From JBJGXI01 sp045635475 (GTDB lineage Bacteria; Bacillota; Bacilli; Bacillales; Amphibacillaceae), in contig NZ_JBJGXI010000014.1 of the NCBI RefSeq assembly GCF_045635475.1, forward strand, positions 1-64,000: 64,000 nucleotides of DNA. Direction: 5' to 3'. Shown piece by piece: positions 35,118-44,647 of this stretch. How positions within the stretch are numbered: position 1 is the first letter of the stretch; each line of letters begins with the position of its first letter. The translations under genes were made by a program, and so were the position numbers. The notes beneath the pieces are model-generated. The model was not told the origin of the DNA. It did no database searches and saw only the letters and a program-made list of their open reading frames with translations.

Positions 35118-36062
35118 TTGAAAAGTAAAAACAAAATAAATCCGGAACTTGAGAGAATAATGGAAGGTTTCCCTATTATCGACCTTCACAATCGCACAAT
35201 TCCAGAGGATTTCGTCCTTCCGAAACTTGAGAAGTCGCCACTCGTTAAGACATCAACGAGAATGATTCAAGGCCCGGAAACTGATCTTCTGATGAAAATA
35301 TATGAACCTGTTAACAAGACAGAATCATATCTGCCTGCTTTCATGTGGATGCATGGCGGGGGTTATATCATGGGACATCCGGACTTGGATGATAATTTGT
35401 GTGAACAATTTGTACTGAACGCCAATTGCATCGTTTGTTCCATTGATTACAGACTCGCCCCGGATCATACTTATCCGGCTGCTATTGAAGATTGTTACTC
35501 GGGGTTGAAGTGGATGGTTAAATATGCAGATGAATTACAAATCGATTCGTCTAGAATCGCAATTGGAGGGGCTAGCGCAGGAGGCGGACTCACCGCAGCT
35601 CTTGCTCTACTTGCCCGTGATAGAGGAGGACCAGAGATTATTTTACAAATGCCGTTGTATCCGATGATTGATGATCGCAACATTACACCTTCTAGTCATG
35701 AAATCAATAAAGATAATTTCCCTAATGTATGGAATAGGGAAATGAACCAGCAGGCATGGGGAATGTATCTTGGTACTGCACCAAGCAATGCACACATTTC
35801 TTATGCTGCAGCGGCAAGGGCAAGAGATTTGACGGGTCTTCCCCCAGCATATACCTGTGTAGGTGCACTTGATCCTTTTAGAGATGAAACGATTGAATAT
35901 GTTGCGCGTTTGGCTCAGGCTGATGTCCCTGTTGAATTTCATTTGTATCCTGGATGTTATCATGGTTTTGATTCCATTTATAACGATGCTGAGATAAGTA
36001 GACGGGCAAGGAAAGAATACATCGACGCATTAGCTCGTGGGCTGAATCCGAAAAAATACTAA
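35118..36062 (+). CDS. Hormone-sensitive-lipase-family alpha/beta hydrolase
   Basis: A 314-residue cytoplasmic hydrolase of the HSL (GDXG) family. Oxyanion motif HGGGYIMG (79-86), nucleophile elbow GASAGGG (S153, family consensus GDSAGG), acid LDPFRD (D252) and histidine CYHGFD (H282). TTG 35118 follows AAAGGATG. It is separated from the rest of the operon by about 320 bp of degenerate sequence but shares strand and context. It probably hydrolyses short-chain acyl esters, complementing the five other hydrolases. Confidence 0.87.
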   Translation: MKSKNKINPELERIMEGFPIIDLHNRTIPEDFVLPKLEKSPLVKTSTRMIQGPETDLLMKIYEPVNKTESYLPAFMWMHGGGYIMGHPDLDDNLCEQFVLNANCIVCSIDYRLAPDHTYPAAIEDCYSGLKWMVKYADELQIDSSRIAIGGASAGGGLTAALALLARDRGGPEIILQMPLYPMIDDRNITPSSHEINKDNFPNVWNREMNQQAWGMYLGTAPSNAHISYAAAARARDLTGLPPAYTCVGALDPFRDETIEYVARLAQADVPVEFHLYPGCYHGFDSIYNDAEISRRARKEYIDALARGLNPKKY

Positions 36063-36180
36063 TAGCCGTCACTTAAGTAGAATGTGAAAGTGAAAGTGAA
36101 AGGTTAATAGAAGGAACGGGATGTCGACTCTCTTAATTATGAATCTGAATGTATAGGTAAAATGTAAAACCACTAGTATG

Positions 36181-36202
36181 AGTAAGCGTTTTCATATATA
36201 AT
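36181..36202 (+). promoter_or_regulatory. Cre-like site with -10 element before the sensor kinase gene
   Basis: AGTAAGCGTTTTCA (36181-36194) matches 13 of 14 cre positions and leads straight into TATAAT (36197-36202). The same GTAAGCGTTTTCATATA string is found at 22752. No good -35 is visible, suggesting an activated promoter. Confidence 0.5.
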
Positions 36203-36257
36203 GTATAAAAGTTCAGCTTAAATGAATAAACAAGGCTACGGGCTAAATCGATGGGAA

Positions 36258-36290
36258 GAGTAATAAATTGACGCTCTCAATTTATTACTC
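36258..36290 (+). promoter_or_regulatory. Hairpin in the leader of the sensor kinase gene
   Basis: A perfect 13-bp stem (GAGTAATAAATTG with CAATTTATTACTC) around a 7-base loop, further extended by GGAAG/CTTCC with one bulge. No T run follows, so it is an RNA structure or operator rather than a terminator. It sits 60 bp before the kinase start. Confidence 0.5.
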
Positions 36291-36350
36291 CTTCCTCAAG
36301 TTGGAATTTAAGAATCAGATGTTTCTCTTAGGTGAGAGGATGATCGGTAC

Positions 36351-38081
36351 ATGAAAACAAACAAAACTATTATCAATTCAATCCGTTTCAAACTCATTGC
36401 CGGAATAATTATTGTAATGCTTCCCATCGTTATGTACCTTATATACAACAATGTTTATTCTATTAAAGTAGTCAGAAATCAAGTTGCAGATTCAATAGGT
36501 AGTACAGTAAATTTATATATAGATATTGTGGATCAGAATTTAGATTCATTGGATACGTATTTAATGCGGCTTATTATCGAGGAGAATGGTTTTCTGCCAT
36601 TGGAAAAAGCAGCTTCCAAGGATCCTGATACTTACCAATTGGAAAGGTTCCGTATCTTTCAAAAAATGTACGAAGATATGGTTTATTATGAAAAGCTTGA
36701 ATTCACCTTTGTCTATAATATTGATAACAAAGAGATGATTTTTGTTCCTAACGAGCAAAAGCCGAGAGTGGATATGTCAAATTGGCAAGAGGTTAAAGTT
36801 CCATTAAATGAGTTCCTTCAATCCCGGTCATTGGAGGTGGAGTTCGGGTATATGTGGTTTGACATCAAATTTGAAGATGACTATTATGTCATGCGCATTA
36901 TGAGGTCGGGTAGTCAATATATAGGAATGGGAGTTAAGATCGATGACCTTCTTGGGCCGGAGCACTTATTGAGCCTTGGTGAAAACGGGCGAGTGGCATT
37001 CACTAACGAAAATAATGAGCCACTCCATGATGACATCTTATTTAAGGAGCATGACGTTAACTTAGCATACCAAAATAATGATTACAGGCTGACTGGGGGA
37101 AATGAAGGATATCTCATCGTCGGAAATTCCTCTTCCAAAGGTCGATTCAACTTGGTAGCGCTGGTGCCGGATAAAGTGATTTTAGAACAACTGCCCTATC
37201 TGTTGAGAATTACGTATGTAATTGCAATTGCTTCTTTACTGAGCATAGCTGTTGCACTATTTGCTCTGAGAAGAGTTGTACTGCTACCGATCCATCGGAT
37301 GCTTATAGCGATGCGCAAGGTTAAAGAAGGTAATTTAGATGCTCGAATATCACCTTATCGGACTTCTAACGAATTCGGGACTATGAATGAGACGTTCAAT
37401 GGCATGGTTTCGGAAATTCAACAATTAAAGATCGACATTTACGAGGAACAACTGATGAATCAGAAAGCAGAGTTAAGGCAGCTTCAACTACAAATTAATC
37501 CGCATTTTTTCCTGAATACACTTAATATTATTTATTATTTGGCAATGGACAAAAAATCACCTCTAATACAAGAGCTATCCATATCATTGATTCAATATTT
37601 TCGATTTATGTTTCGAAGTGATATGGACTTCGTCTCTTTGCAGGAAGAGATCAAGCATACAGTCAACTATTTGCATATTCAGGCTTTTCGTTTTCCAGAT
37701 AATTTATCTTATAAAGTTGATGTGCCGGAGGAGTTGTTTTCAGTTTCTTTGCCGCCCCTTTTGATTCAAACATTTGTTGAGAACTCAATAAAGTACGCAA
37801 TTAATACAGATGGACAAACTTATATTCACATTTCAGTTGAGCAACTGTCTAAAGGTGATATGTTTATACAAGTTATGGATAATGGTCCGGGGTTTCCAGA
37901 AGAATTGCTACGGAGTTTAAAGAAAAACATGAATCCTATGTCCGACCAAGGAGAACAAATCGGTTTATGGAACGTGAAACGTAGGCTGGAACTTCTGTAC
38001 AAGGGTAGGGCAACGATTAATTTCAGCAATAGAGACGGCGCGCTGGTTGAAATTATTCTACCAATGAAACTAGGAGATTAG
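36351..38081 (+). CDS. YesM-type sensor histidine kinase
   Basis: A 576-residue membrane kinase. Helix at residues 12-32, extracellular sensor region to about 283, second helix 284-306, HAMP region about 307-360 (LPIHRMLIAMRKVKEGNLDARI), His_kinase box (QINPHFFLNTLN, H385) and HATPase motifs (VENSIKYA, DNGPGF, GLWNVKRRL). This is the YesM class that pairs with AraC-type regulators and governs sugar importers in Bacillaceae. ATG 36351 follows GAGAGGATG. Located directly after the esterase operon and sharing its upstream element, it probably senses the extracellular sugar ester, possibly through the binding protein. Confidence 0.9.
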   Translation: MKTNKTIINSIRFKLIAGIIIVMLPIVMYLIYNNVYSIKVVRNQVADSIGSTVNLYIDIVDQNLDSLDTYLMRLIIEENGFLPLEKAASKDPDTYQLERFRIFQKMYEDMVYYEKLEFTFVYNIDNKEMIFVPNEQKPRVDMSNWQEVKVPLNEFLQSRSLEVEFGYMWFDIKFEDDYYVMRIMRSGSQYIGMGVKIDDLLGPEHLLSLGENGRVAFTNENNEPLHDDILFKEHDVNLAYQNNDYRLTGGNEGYLIVGNSSSKGRFNLVALVPDKVILEQLPYLLRITYVIAIASLLSIAVALFALRRVVLLPIHRMLIAMRKVKEGNLDARISPYRTSNEFGTMNETFNGMVSEIQQLKIDIYEEQLMNQKAELRQLQLQINPHFFLNTLNIIYYLAMDKKSPLIQELSISLIQYFRFMFRSDMDFVSLQEEIKHTVNYLHIQAFRFPDNLSYKVDVPEELFSVSLPPLLIQTFVENSIKYAINTDGQTYIHISVEQLSKGDMFIQVMDNGPGFPEELLRSLKKNMNPMSDQGEQIGLWNVKRRLELLYKGRATINFSNRDGALVEIILPMKLGD

Positions 38082-38285
38082 TCTTCTCCTTATATATAGT
38101 CACTAAAATTATTTAGAGAGTAATATCGGAATGGTGATAGTTAACATTTGATTTTTTAGAAAGCAATTTAACAATAGTTTTCAAGTAATAACTTACGTTT
38201 TATTGAAGGGTTAGAATGAATGAAGGTTGTCCGTGGTCGTGTTCATCTCTTTATCAAAAGTATTTGCTTTAAAGGAGGGATATGA

Positions 38286-39851
38286 ATGTTTAGGTTATTG
38301 ATCGTGGATGATGAAGCTATTATCGCAAACGGTATTAAGTCTAGTGTTGATTGGAAGAGTATAGGCTTCTCTGAGGTAGAAACAGCTTATAATATTCGTC
38401 AAGCGAAGGATGCATTTGCCTTAGAGTCATTTGACGTGATGATCAGCGATATTGAGATGCCACAGGGGACTGGCTTCGACTTATTCGCTTGGACTCGTGA
38501 GAAGTATCCAAAAACTGAGTGTATATTTCTTACTTGCCATGCAGAATTTGAATTCGCGAAAAAGGCGGTTCAACTAGGCAGTCTTGATTATCTTTTAAAG
38601 CCAGTTCCGGCAGAGGAACTAGCAGGGGCAGTTACAATGGCTCTTAATAAGATTTGGAGGGAACGTGGAATTGCCGCTAGATTGCTAGAACAATTTTGGT
38701 TAGAGGTATTACGTCAGGATATACCAGCACGAATTGATTTCATACTGAAACAAGCGACAAGGCACCACCTTTCATATACAGAAACAACGTTATTTCTTCC
38801 TGTTCTTATTCATATCGATTTTTTTAATAAAGAGCTTAGCGCTAAAGATGAAAGCCCTATACTTTATGCTTTGAGGAATGCACTGGATGAGCTTGTAATG
38901 AGTCATTTCTACGACGCGCATTCGGTTCATTTGAGTCGTAGCGATTTTGTCCTTATTATTCCTTCAGAATGCTATTCGAATCAATTAGTGGATGAACTTC
39001 ACGTGAAAATGAATAATTACTGCAATACTTATATTCAAGCGTGTGAAAAGAATTTTTATTGCCATCTTTCATGCTATATAGGAAAAATGATCCCCATAGA
39101 TCGCTTGGCTGAAATGTGTGAGACTCTTGTTGAAACGCAGAGGAATCAAGTGAATGCGGCAGGTAGAATATTTCTTTTTGACGAGGAGCCTCATGTGGTT
39201 TGTGACGTTAAGGTCCCCAATATGCAAGTTTGGTCTGAGATGCTTAGAAACCTTGAGAAGAGGCGGCTGCTTGATGAGGTGCGTGTTAATTTGGAGAGTT
39301 GGAAAAACGCAGAAAATTTAAGTGTGAAACAGCTTCAATTGTTTTATCAAAGCTTTCTACAATCGGTGCTTCATACATTACAACAATCGGGTCTGAGAGC
39401 AGAGGAAATATTGCACGAGCTCCTTGCACCAGAACTAGCAGTGACCGCAACCCATTCGGTACGAGATTTGCAAATTTGGGTAACAGAGGTCATTGAAATT
39501 GCTGTTTCAAGTATGAAGGCTTTGTCTTCAAATGAGACGATTGTTGAGAAGATCCAGCGATATATTGAATTGCACTTGGATGATCAACTCTCTAGACAGT
39601 ATATTGCGGACTATGTTTGTTTAAGTCCTGATTATGTTGTTAAACTTTTTAAAAAAGAAACAGGTTTGTCGATCTCGGATTATATCTTGAAGGAGCGATT
39701 ATCTCGTGCGAAGGAACTATTGATCAAATCAAAGATGTCCATCAGCGATGTGGCATTGTCTGTAGGCTATACGAATTTCTCATATTTCTCGACCATGTTC
39801 CGCAAAGAAACATCAATGACACCTCAGGACTTTCGTAAACAACATGCCTAA
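38286..39851 (+). CDS. YesN-type response regulator with AraC HTH
   Basis: A 521-residue regulator. Receiver at 1-120 with D8/D9, phosphoacceptor D55 (VMISDIEMP) and K104-region LDYLLKPV; a long middle segment; and an AraC-type double HTH at about 416-521 (IADYVCLSPDYVVKLFKKETG ... ISDVALSVGYTNFSYFSTMFRKE). ATG 38286 follows AAAGGAGGG. It is the partner of the kinase at 36351, 205 bp downstream, and the likely activator of the 22.7-36.1 kb operon. Confidence 0.9.
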   Translation: MFRLLIVDDEAIIANGIKSSVDWKSIGFSEVETAYNIRQAKDAFALESFDVMISDIEMPQGTGFDLFAWTREKYPKTECIFLTCHAEFEFAKKAVQLGSLDYLLKPVPAEELAGAVTMALNKIWRERGIAARLLEQFWLEVLRQDIPARIDFILKQATRHHLSYTETTLFLPVLIHIDFFNKELSAKDESPILYALRNALDELVMSHFYDAHSVHLSRSDFVLIIPSECYSNQLVDELHVKMNNYCNTYIQACEKNFYCHLSCYIGKMIPIDRLAEMCETLVETQRNQVNAAGRIFLFDEEPHVVCDVKVPNMQVWSEMLRNLEKRRLLDEVRVNLESWKNAENLSVKQLQLFYQSFLQSVLHTLQQSGLRAEEILHELLAPELAVTATHSVRDLQIWVTEVIEIAVSSMKALSSNETIVEKIQRYIELHLDDQLSRQYIADYVCLSPDYVVKLFKKETGLSISDYILKERLSRAKELLIKSKMSISDVALSVGYTNFSYFSTMFRKETSMTPQDFRKQHA

Positions 39852-40026
39852 GTAAGTTAAGTGCCATACAATTCACTTCAACAGGTGGTAAAGAACTGTT
39901 CAAACCAATATGTACGATGAAACACTTGAAGTAAGAGTTATAAATTACTATATTTTAAGCGTTTAAGAATTGATACGTTAAATAAGCCGCCTCTTGAGCG
40001 CTTTCTTATTAGAGGATAGCTGTGTA

Positions 40027-40135
40027 CTTCACGGTAACCATGAATGAATAATCACTTGTAGTCACCGTGAAGGATAACAGACTATCCACAGACATTTTCG
40101 TGTGTGTTATCAGATTTAATTTAAGTGATCTGATA
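40027..40135. terminator. Two hairpins in the convergent spacer
   Basis: CTTCACGGT/ACCGTGAAG (40027-40035 with 40064-40072) and TATCAGAT/ATCTGATA (40108-40115 with 40128-40135) lie between the plus-strand regulator gene and the minus-strand GH32 gene. They are reasonable termination signals for the two converging transcripts, although T runs are short. Confidence 0.45.
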
Positions 40136-40192
40136 GTTTCATACTGTAACATTTAAACAATTTTAATTCAATAAGGTATTTCAATGCATATT

Positions 40193-41611
40193 TCATATTA
40201 TCTTGTACATGGAATTAACTCGTCTAACCTGAAACTCAGTTAATTTAATTGGATAGTCATTTGCTGAAACTGTTAGTGTAAGTTCTTCATCATTTAAAAA
40301 GAATAGTTCTGTCATCACAGATTCTCCATCATTAATAAATAACTCCACTGAGTTACGATCAATGATTAGACTTAGCTTATCTAATTTTGAGATTTTCATT
40401 TGACCTTTGCTTAGAAAATCAACTGAAAAATCTCTTTCACTATTATTTTCTCGATCTACTATAATGTTATTTTGTTGTGCAGTAATTTTAATGAAATCCT
40501 TGCTTCTGTTGGCAAGAGTAAACGTTAAAGCTCCTGCTTTACAATTTTTTATTTTTGTTTTTAATAATAAGGTGCAGTCAGTTAGTGAAAAGTGATAAGG
40601 TGATTCATCTGTTAATTCTATGTGATCAACTTCAAAATAAACATCACTTCTTGGTATGGATAAGGGAGTCTGAAGCAAATAATGTGTATTGTTTTGTTTA
40701 ATTAAGCTTAATTTTCTCGGTAATGTCATTTGCCCTCTAAACGGATAAGTTGGTACTTCATTTGCATATAGCCAATTATTCATCCAACCGATCCACCATT
40801 TTTCTTCTGAATTACTCCATGTTACTGCTGCATAAAAATCACGACCGTAATCAGCCCATTTCACGCTATCTTTATCGTCTTCACAGTGAAACACTTCACC
40901 ATCAAAATGACCTGTAAAGTATTGTACAGCTGAACCGCCGTTAGGACCACCTGGGTTCACACTTACAATTAAGACCCATTTGACCTCTTGTTCTCCTTCA
41001 ACAAATAATGAAATTAAGTCTGGACATTCCCATACGCCACCATGTGCACCAAATTCCTTACCAAACTGAGAAAGAAAAGTCCAATTTAGCAGGTTAGGTG
41101 ATCCATAAAATTGAATATGATCACCACACGCTAAAGACATTATCCATTGCCTGGAAGATGCATGCCAAAACACTTTAGGATCTCGAAAATCTGATAATCC
41201 TGGATTATCGATTACTGGATTACCTTTATACTTGTTCCAAGTTCTACCTTTATCATTGGAATAAGCAATACTCTGCGTTTCTTTATTGTCACTATGGTGT
41301 GTAAAAACTGCTATCATTACAGCACCATCCCCGTTTTGTAAATTACTTGTATTTTCTTCATCCACCACTATACTTCCAGAGAAAATGTATCCTAACTCAT
41401 CTGGATATAGAGCAATCGGTAGATCTTCCCATTGATAAAGATCTTTACTTATTGCATGCCCCCAATGCATCGGACCCCAGATAGTACTATCCGGGTGATA
41501 TTGATAAAATAAATGATATTCTCCATCATGATATACTAAACCATTTGGATCATTCATCCACTGTGTATGTGGACTAAAATGAAAACTTGGACGATACTTC
41601 TCCGTTTGCAT
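40193..41611 (-). CDS. GH32 beta-fructofuranosidase (fructan/sucrose hydrolase)
   Basis: A 472-residue cytoplasmic GH32 enzyme. The three catalytic blocks are present: WMNDPNG (nucleophile D21), FRDPKVF (stabiliser D144) and ECPDL (acid/base E195), followed by a C-terminal beta-sandwich. No signal peptide, so it works on imported sugars. ATG 41611 follows GGAG; a longer frame upstream lacks conserved residues. It would release fructose from sucrose, kestose, levan- or inulin-oligosaccharides. Last gene of a minus-strand operon with a ROK kinase, a GH172 enzyme and a CUT1 importer. Sucrose-6-phosphate hydrolase activity is less likely, since no PTS is present. Confidence 0.9.
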   Translation of the reverse strand: MQTEKYRPSFHFSPHTQWMNDPNGLVYHDGEYHLFYQYHPDSTIWGPMHWGHAISKDLYQWEDLPIALYPDELGYIFSGSIVVDEENTSNLQNGDGAVMIAVFTHHSDNKETQSIAYSNDKGRTWNKYKGNPVIDNPGLSDFRDPKVFWHASSRQWIMSLACGDHIQFYGSPNLLNWTFLSQFGKEFGAHGGVWECPDLISLFVEGEQEVKWVLIVSVNPGGPNGGSAVQYFTGHFDGEVFHCEDDKDSVKWADYGRDFYAAVTWSNSEEKWWIGWMNNWLYANEVPTYPFRGQMTLPRKLSLIKQNNTHYLLQTPLSIPRSDVYFEVDHIELTDESPYHFSLTDCTLLLKTKIKNCKAGALTFTLANRSKDFIKITAQQNNIIVDRENNSERDFSVDFLSKGQMKISKLDKLSLIIDRNSVELFINDGESVMTELFFLNDEELTLTVSANDYPIKLTEFQVRRVNSMYKII

Positions 41612-41728
41612 TTTACCAACTCCATTTCTGGAACTTATTATATTAACCCAGCAAGGTACACTCTTGAACAATTATTCATTTGAAATGATAAAACTATAAA
41701 GCTACAATTACATATATTTCAATATAGA

Positions 41729-42595
41729 TTAACTGTTTATTGCTAAATATAGCGCTCCTTTTATCCCTGCTTCATCAGTTAGGCCTGGTGAAACGATGTA
41801 TTGATCAATTTCTTTTCCCGTTAAATAAGGAGAGCTTACATAGCCATTAAGCATTTCGATTACCCGTTTGCGAATAAGCGGTAAAAGTTGTTGCTGATTC
41901 ATTACCCCCCCACCGATAATAATGCGTTCTGGTGATAGAATGTAAATATAGTTGGTTAACGCCTGCGCTAAATAATATGCTTCGATTTCCCATACTTTTG
42001 TATCATTTGCTAGTTCATTTCCCTTTTTACCCCAACGCTTTTCTAAAGAAGGACCTGATGCGATTCCCTCTAAGCAATCTTTGTGATAAGGACATGAGCC
42101 CACATACGTATCTTCTGGGTGACGCCTTACTTTAATATGACCCATTTCCGGATGAGACAATCCTTTTAAGGTTTGACCATGAACGTATGCTCCCGCACCA
42201 ATCCCTGTACCTACTGTCATATAAAAACAAGTGTTTACATCTATCGCATTACCCCATTTTGCTTCAGCCATAGCAGCAACATTAACATCTGTATCAATTT
42301 TAATCGGAACATTTAAAGCTATTTTAATAGTTTCTCCTAATGGATAGTCTACCCAATCATTTTTTGGTGTTTTTTGTAATTGTCCGTAAGTATTGCTTTC
42401 TTCGTTGATATCAATCGGACCAAATGAACCTAGACCTAATTTTTTAATGCCTTTGTTTTTAAAAAAATTAATTACTTTCGGTATAGTAATTGTTGGATGT
42501 TCTGTTGGAATTACTTGCTTGTCTAAAATATCTCCTTTTTCATTGCCTACTGCTAATACAAATTTTGTTCCACCTGCTTCAATGGCACCATACAT
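41729..42595 (-). CDS. ROK-family fructokinase
   Basis: A 288-residue sugar kinase. It has the N-terminal ATP-binding block EAGGTKF, catalytic-region LGSFGPIDI and VGTGIGAGAY, and the ROK zinc motif (GHIKVRRHPED...CPYHKDCLEGIASG). Sequence resembles the YdhR/GmuE fructokinase branch of ROK proteins. ATG 42595 is preferred because GGAAAGG lies about 11 bases upstream; two earlier in-frame starts overlap it. It phosphorylates fructose released by the neighbouring GH32 and GH172 enzymes to fructose 6-phosphate. Confidence 0.88.
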   Translation of the reverse strand: MYGAIEAGGTKFVLAVGNEKGDILDKQVIPTEHPTITIPKVINFFKNKGIKKLGLGSFGPIDINEESNTYGQLQKTPKNDWVDYPLGETIKIALNVPIKIDTDVNVAAMAEAKWGNAIDVNTCFYMTVGTGIGAGAYVHGQTLKGLSHPEMGHIKVRRHPEDTYVGSCPYHKDCLEGIASGPSLEKRWGKKGNELANDTKVWEIEAYYLAQALTNYIYILSPERIIIGGGVMNQQQLLPLIRKRVIEMLNGYVSSPYLTGKEIDQYIVSPGLTDEAGIKGALYLAINS

Positions 42596-42665
42596 GAATA
42601 CAATCATCCTTTCCAATCTATATAAAAGCTGTGCTTATAAAAAGCACAGCCAGTAAATTTAAACA

Positions 42666-43775
42666 TTATCTAGGCCATCTATCTTTCGCCTCTAATAATG
42701 GTTCAAAGTGTTGATGAGGTTCTGTCTGATACCAATAAGCAACAGAACATACATCATCTTGTCTTTCAAAAAGTCCATTCTTATAGACTCCAATTTGTTG
42801 TACAGTTACTTTTAGCTCTTTTTCAAATCGAATCGGATCTAGAATGTGCCAACGATAAAAGCCTCGCATTGGCGGCACATCATCATTATGATAAGGATTG
42901 TGAACCATTTCGTCATGTTTCGAATAATAAGGATAACCTAAATAGGGTGTGTTATACGTATTTTCAACCGTTTTTCCATTCTCTTGAGAAGCGAAACTCC
43001 AAGCACCGCCAAAGTAATCTTCCATACCTGTTCCGCAAATAGTAGGATAATCTGTATCACCATCTAGATACATTTTGATTTCTCCTTCACCCCACCAATA
43101 TCTTTCTAAAGTGGCCAATCCTATATAAGTTCCAATATATTGTCCTTTTCCTTTAATGCCATCGATAATGACATAATCTTCAGCATTATTTGTAATTTTT
43201 TGTCGGTTCCATTTTGCGTGAAAATAAGCTGTATTACTTGGTAATTCATCATGGATTGCATAATCAATTTGATAGAACAGAGCAGGGATAGGCCCCTCGT
43301 GTTGATTTTCTATGGTGATCTTCGCTTTTTTATGAAAAGGCATAGGAAAATAACTGTTAAATCCTCGTGTTGGATTAACCGCAATTGGTAATGAATTGAC
43401 GACACAACCTCTCCCAAATCCATTACAGAAAAAATCACCTAATGGCGTTTCAACAGATGGATGATCTTCATCATCCCAATACATTCTTAAGACGAGATCA
43501 CGAAGTACGAAATAATTTTTTTCTGTTTGATCTGTAACAGTCATCCATATATGTTGAATAACTCCTGGACCATCTATATTACATAAGGTGACCGTTTCAC
43601 CAGGTTGCACATCTCTCAAACAGGGTGAGCCTTTGCGAGATGGTCCTAAGTGACTAGATGCCTTACCACCTGCTCCTTTTTCTCCTCTAGGATTTTCTGC
43701 TGTAATCGCTCTTGATTTTACATTACTTGTTAAAGGTAAAGTAGATAAACTATTCAAAAACATATCGTGAAACAT
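42666..43775 (-). CDS. GH172 (DUF2961) family glycosidase
   Basis: A 369-residue cytoplasmic protein of the DUF2961/GH172 family. Recognisable blocks are SRAITAENPRGEKGAGG near residue 21, GPGVIQHIWMTV, the YWWGEGEIKMYLDGD region (226-240) and TICGTGMEDYFGGAWSF (246-261), which carry the acidic residues expected of the active site. The founding enzyme of GH172, from Bifidobacterium dentium, interconverts inulobiose and difructose dianhydride I, and other members act on alpha-D-fructofuranosides or arabinofuranosides. ATG 43775 follows AGGAG. With GH32 and a fructokinase next door, an alpha-fructofuranoside or difructose anhydride is the likely substrate. Confidence 0.85.
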   Translation of the reverse strand: MFHDMFLNSLSTLPLTSNVKSRAITAENPRGEKGAGGKASSHLGPSRKGSPCLRDVQPGETVTLCNIDGPGVIQHIWMTVTDQTEKNYFVLRDLVLRMYWDDEDHPSVETPLGDFFCNGFGRGCVVNSLPIAVNPTRGFNSYFPMPFHKKAKITIENQHEGPIPALFYQIDYAIHDELPSNTAYFHAKWNRQKITNNAEDYVIIDGIKGKGQYIGTYIGLATLERYWWGEGEIKMYLDGDTDYPTICGTGMEDYFGGAWSFASQENGKTVENTYNTPYLGYPYYSKHDEMVHNPYHNDDVPPMRGFYRWHILDPIRFEKELKVTVQQIGVYKNGLFERQDDVCSVAYWYQTEPHQHFEPLLEAKDRWPR

Positions 43776-43794
43776 ATCTTATCGCTCCTATTTG

Positions 43795-44637
43795 TTATTG
43801 TTTGACGCCGCCTTGCGTAATACCTTCCATAATGTTTTTCTCAAAGAATAGGACAAATAATATGATAGGTAATATAATAAACCAACCCATAGCACTAATC
43901 AGATCCCACGGAACCTCGAAGTTACTTTCTCTTGGCACGGTGGTAATTCCAACACTCAACATCTTTATTCTATATGTGAAAAATAATGGAGTGAAAAATT
44001 CATTTAAGCTAAGAATAAAATTAATGATTGATACTGTAGCTATCGCTGGCTTCATTAAAGGAAAATAAATTTTAAATAAAATATGGCCAAAATGAGCACC
44101 ATCTATTTGTGCTGCTTCTTCTAGTGACATTGGAATCTGTTTTACAAAGTTATACAAAATTAACACAGAGAATGGCAGTAATAAACTTGTATACAAAATG
44201 ATTAAACCTAAATAAGTATCTACTAGATTAAACGATTTCATAAAATCATATAGTGGTCTTGCTGTAATGACAGGTGGTATTAAGGCTGAGAATAATAATA
44301 ATCTGAACGACCAACTGATGCTATGGAACTTTTCAAATCTTGCAAATGCATATGCTGCTGCTGTACCTAAAATAATAGTTGCAAATAATGATAGACCAGT
44401 TACCACCAAAGTATTCCAAGCCATTACTTCAACATCTAAGTCAATAAATAAATCGATATAATTTTGAAATGTAAAATTCTCTGGGAAGTAATTAATTGGT
44501 GTCGAAAATAGTTCTCCTCTTGGTGTAATAGAAGAAACAAAAATCCAATACAAAGGAACTAATATAATAAAAGCAACAGATAACGTTAATCCCCACCTAA
44601 AGATAAAATGAAATATATGGTTTTTCTTTGTATTCAC
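43795..44637 (-). CDS. CUT1 sugar ABC transporter permease, MalG/AraQ-type
   Basis: A 280-residue permease with six predicted helices and the EAA loop (EEAAQIDGAHFGHILFKIYFP), ending FEKNIMEGITQGGVKQ in the manner of MalG-like permeases (C-terminal QGGVKQ visible). The GTG at 44637 lies 7 bases after AGGAGGG; the longer frame upstream would overlap the preceding permease and lacks conserved residues. It partners the permease at 44648 and the binding protein at 45602. No ATPase gene is present. Confidence 0.9.
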   Translation of the reverse strand: MNTKKNHIFHFIFRWGLTLSVAFIILVPLYWIFVSSITPRGELFSTPINYFPENFTFQNYIDLFIDLDVEVMAWNTLVVTGLSLFATIILGTAAAYAFARFEKFHSISWSFRLLLFSALIPPVITARPLYDFMKSFNLVDTYLGLIILYTSLLLPFSVLILYNFVKQIPMSLEEAAQIDGAHFGHILFKIYFPLMKPAIATVSIINFILSLNEFFTPLFFTYRIKMLSVGITTVPRESNFEVPWDLISAMGWFIILPIILFVLFFEKNIMEGITQGGVKQ

Positions 44638-44647
44638 GATATCCCTC

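Noticed and set aside
40193..41611. GH32 gene as a PTS-linked sucrose-6-phosphate hydrolase
   Set aside because: No PTS gene is near, and the operon carries an ABC importer and fructokinase, which fits unphosphorylated sugars.
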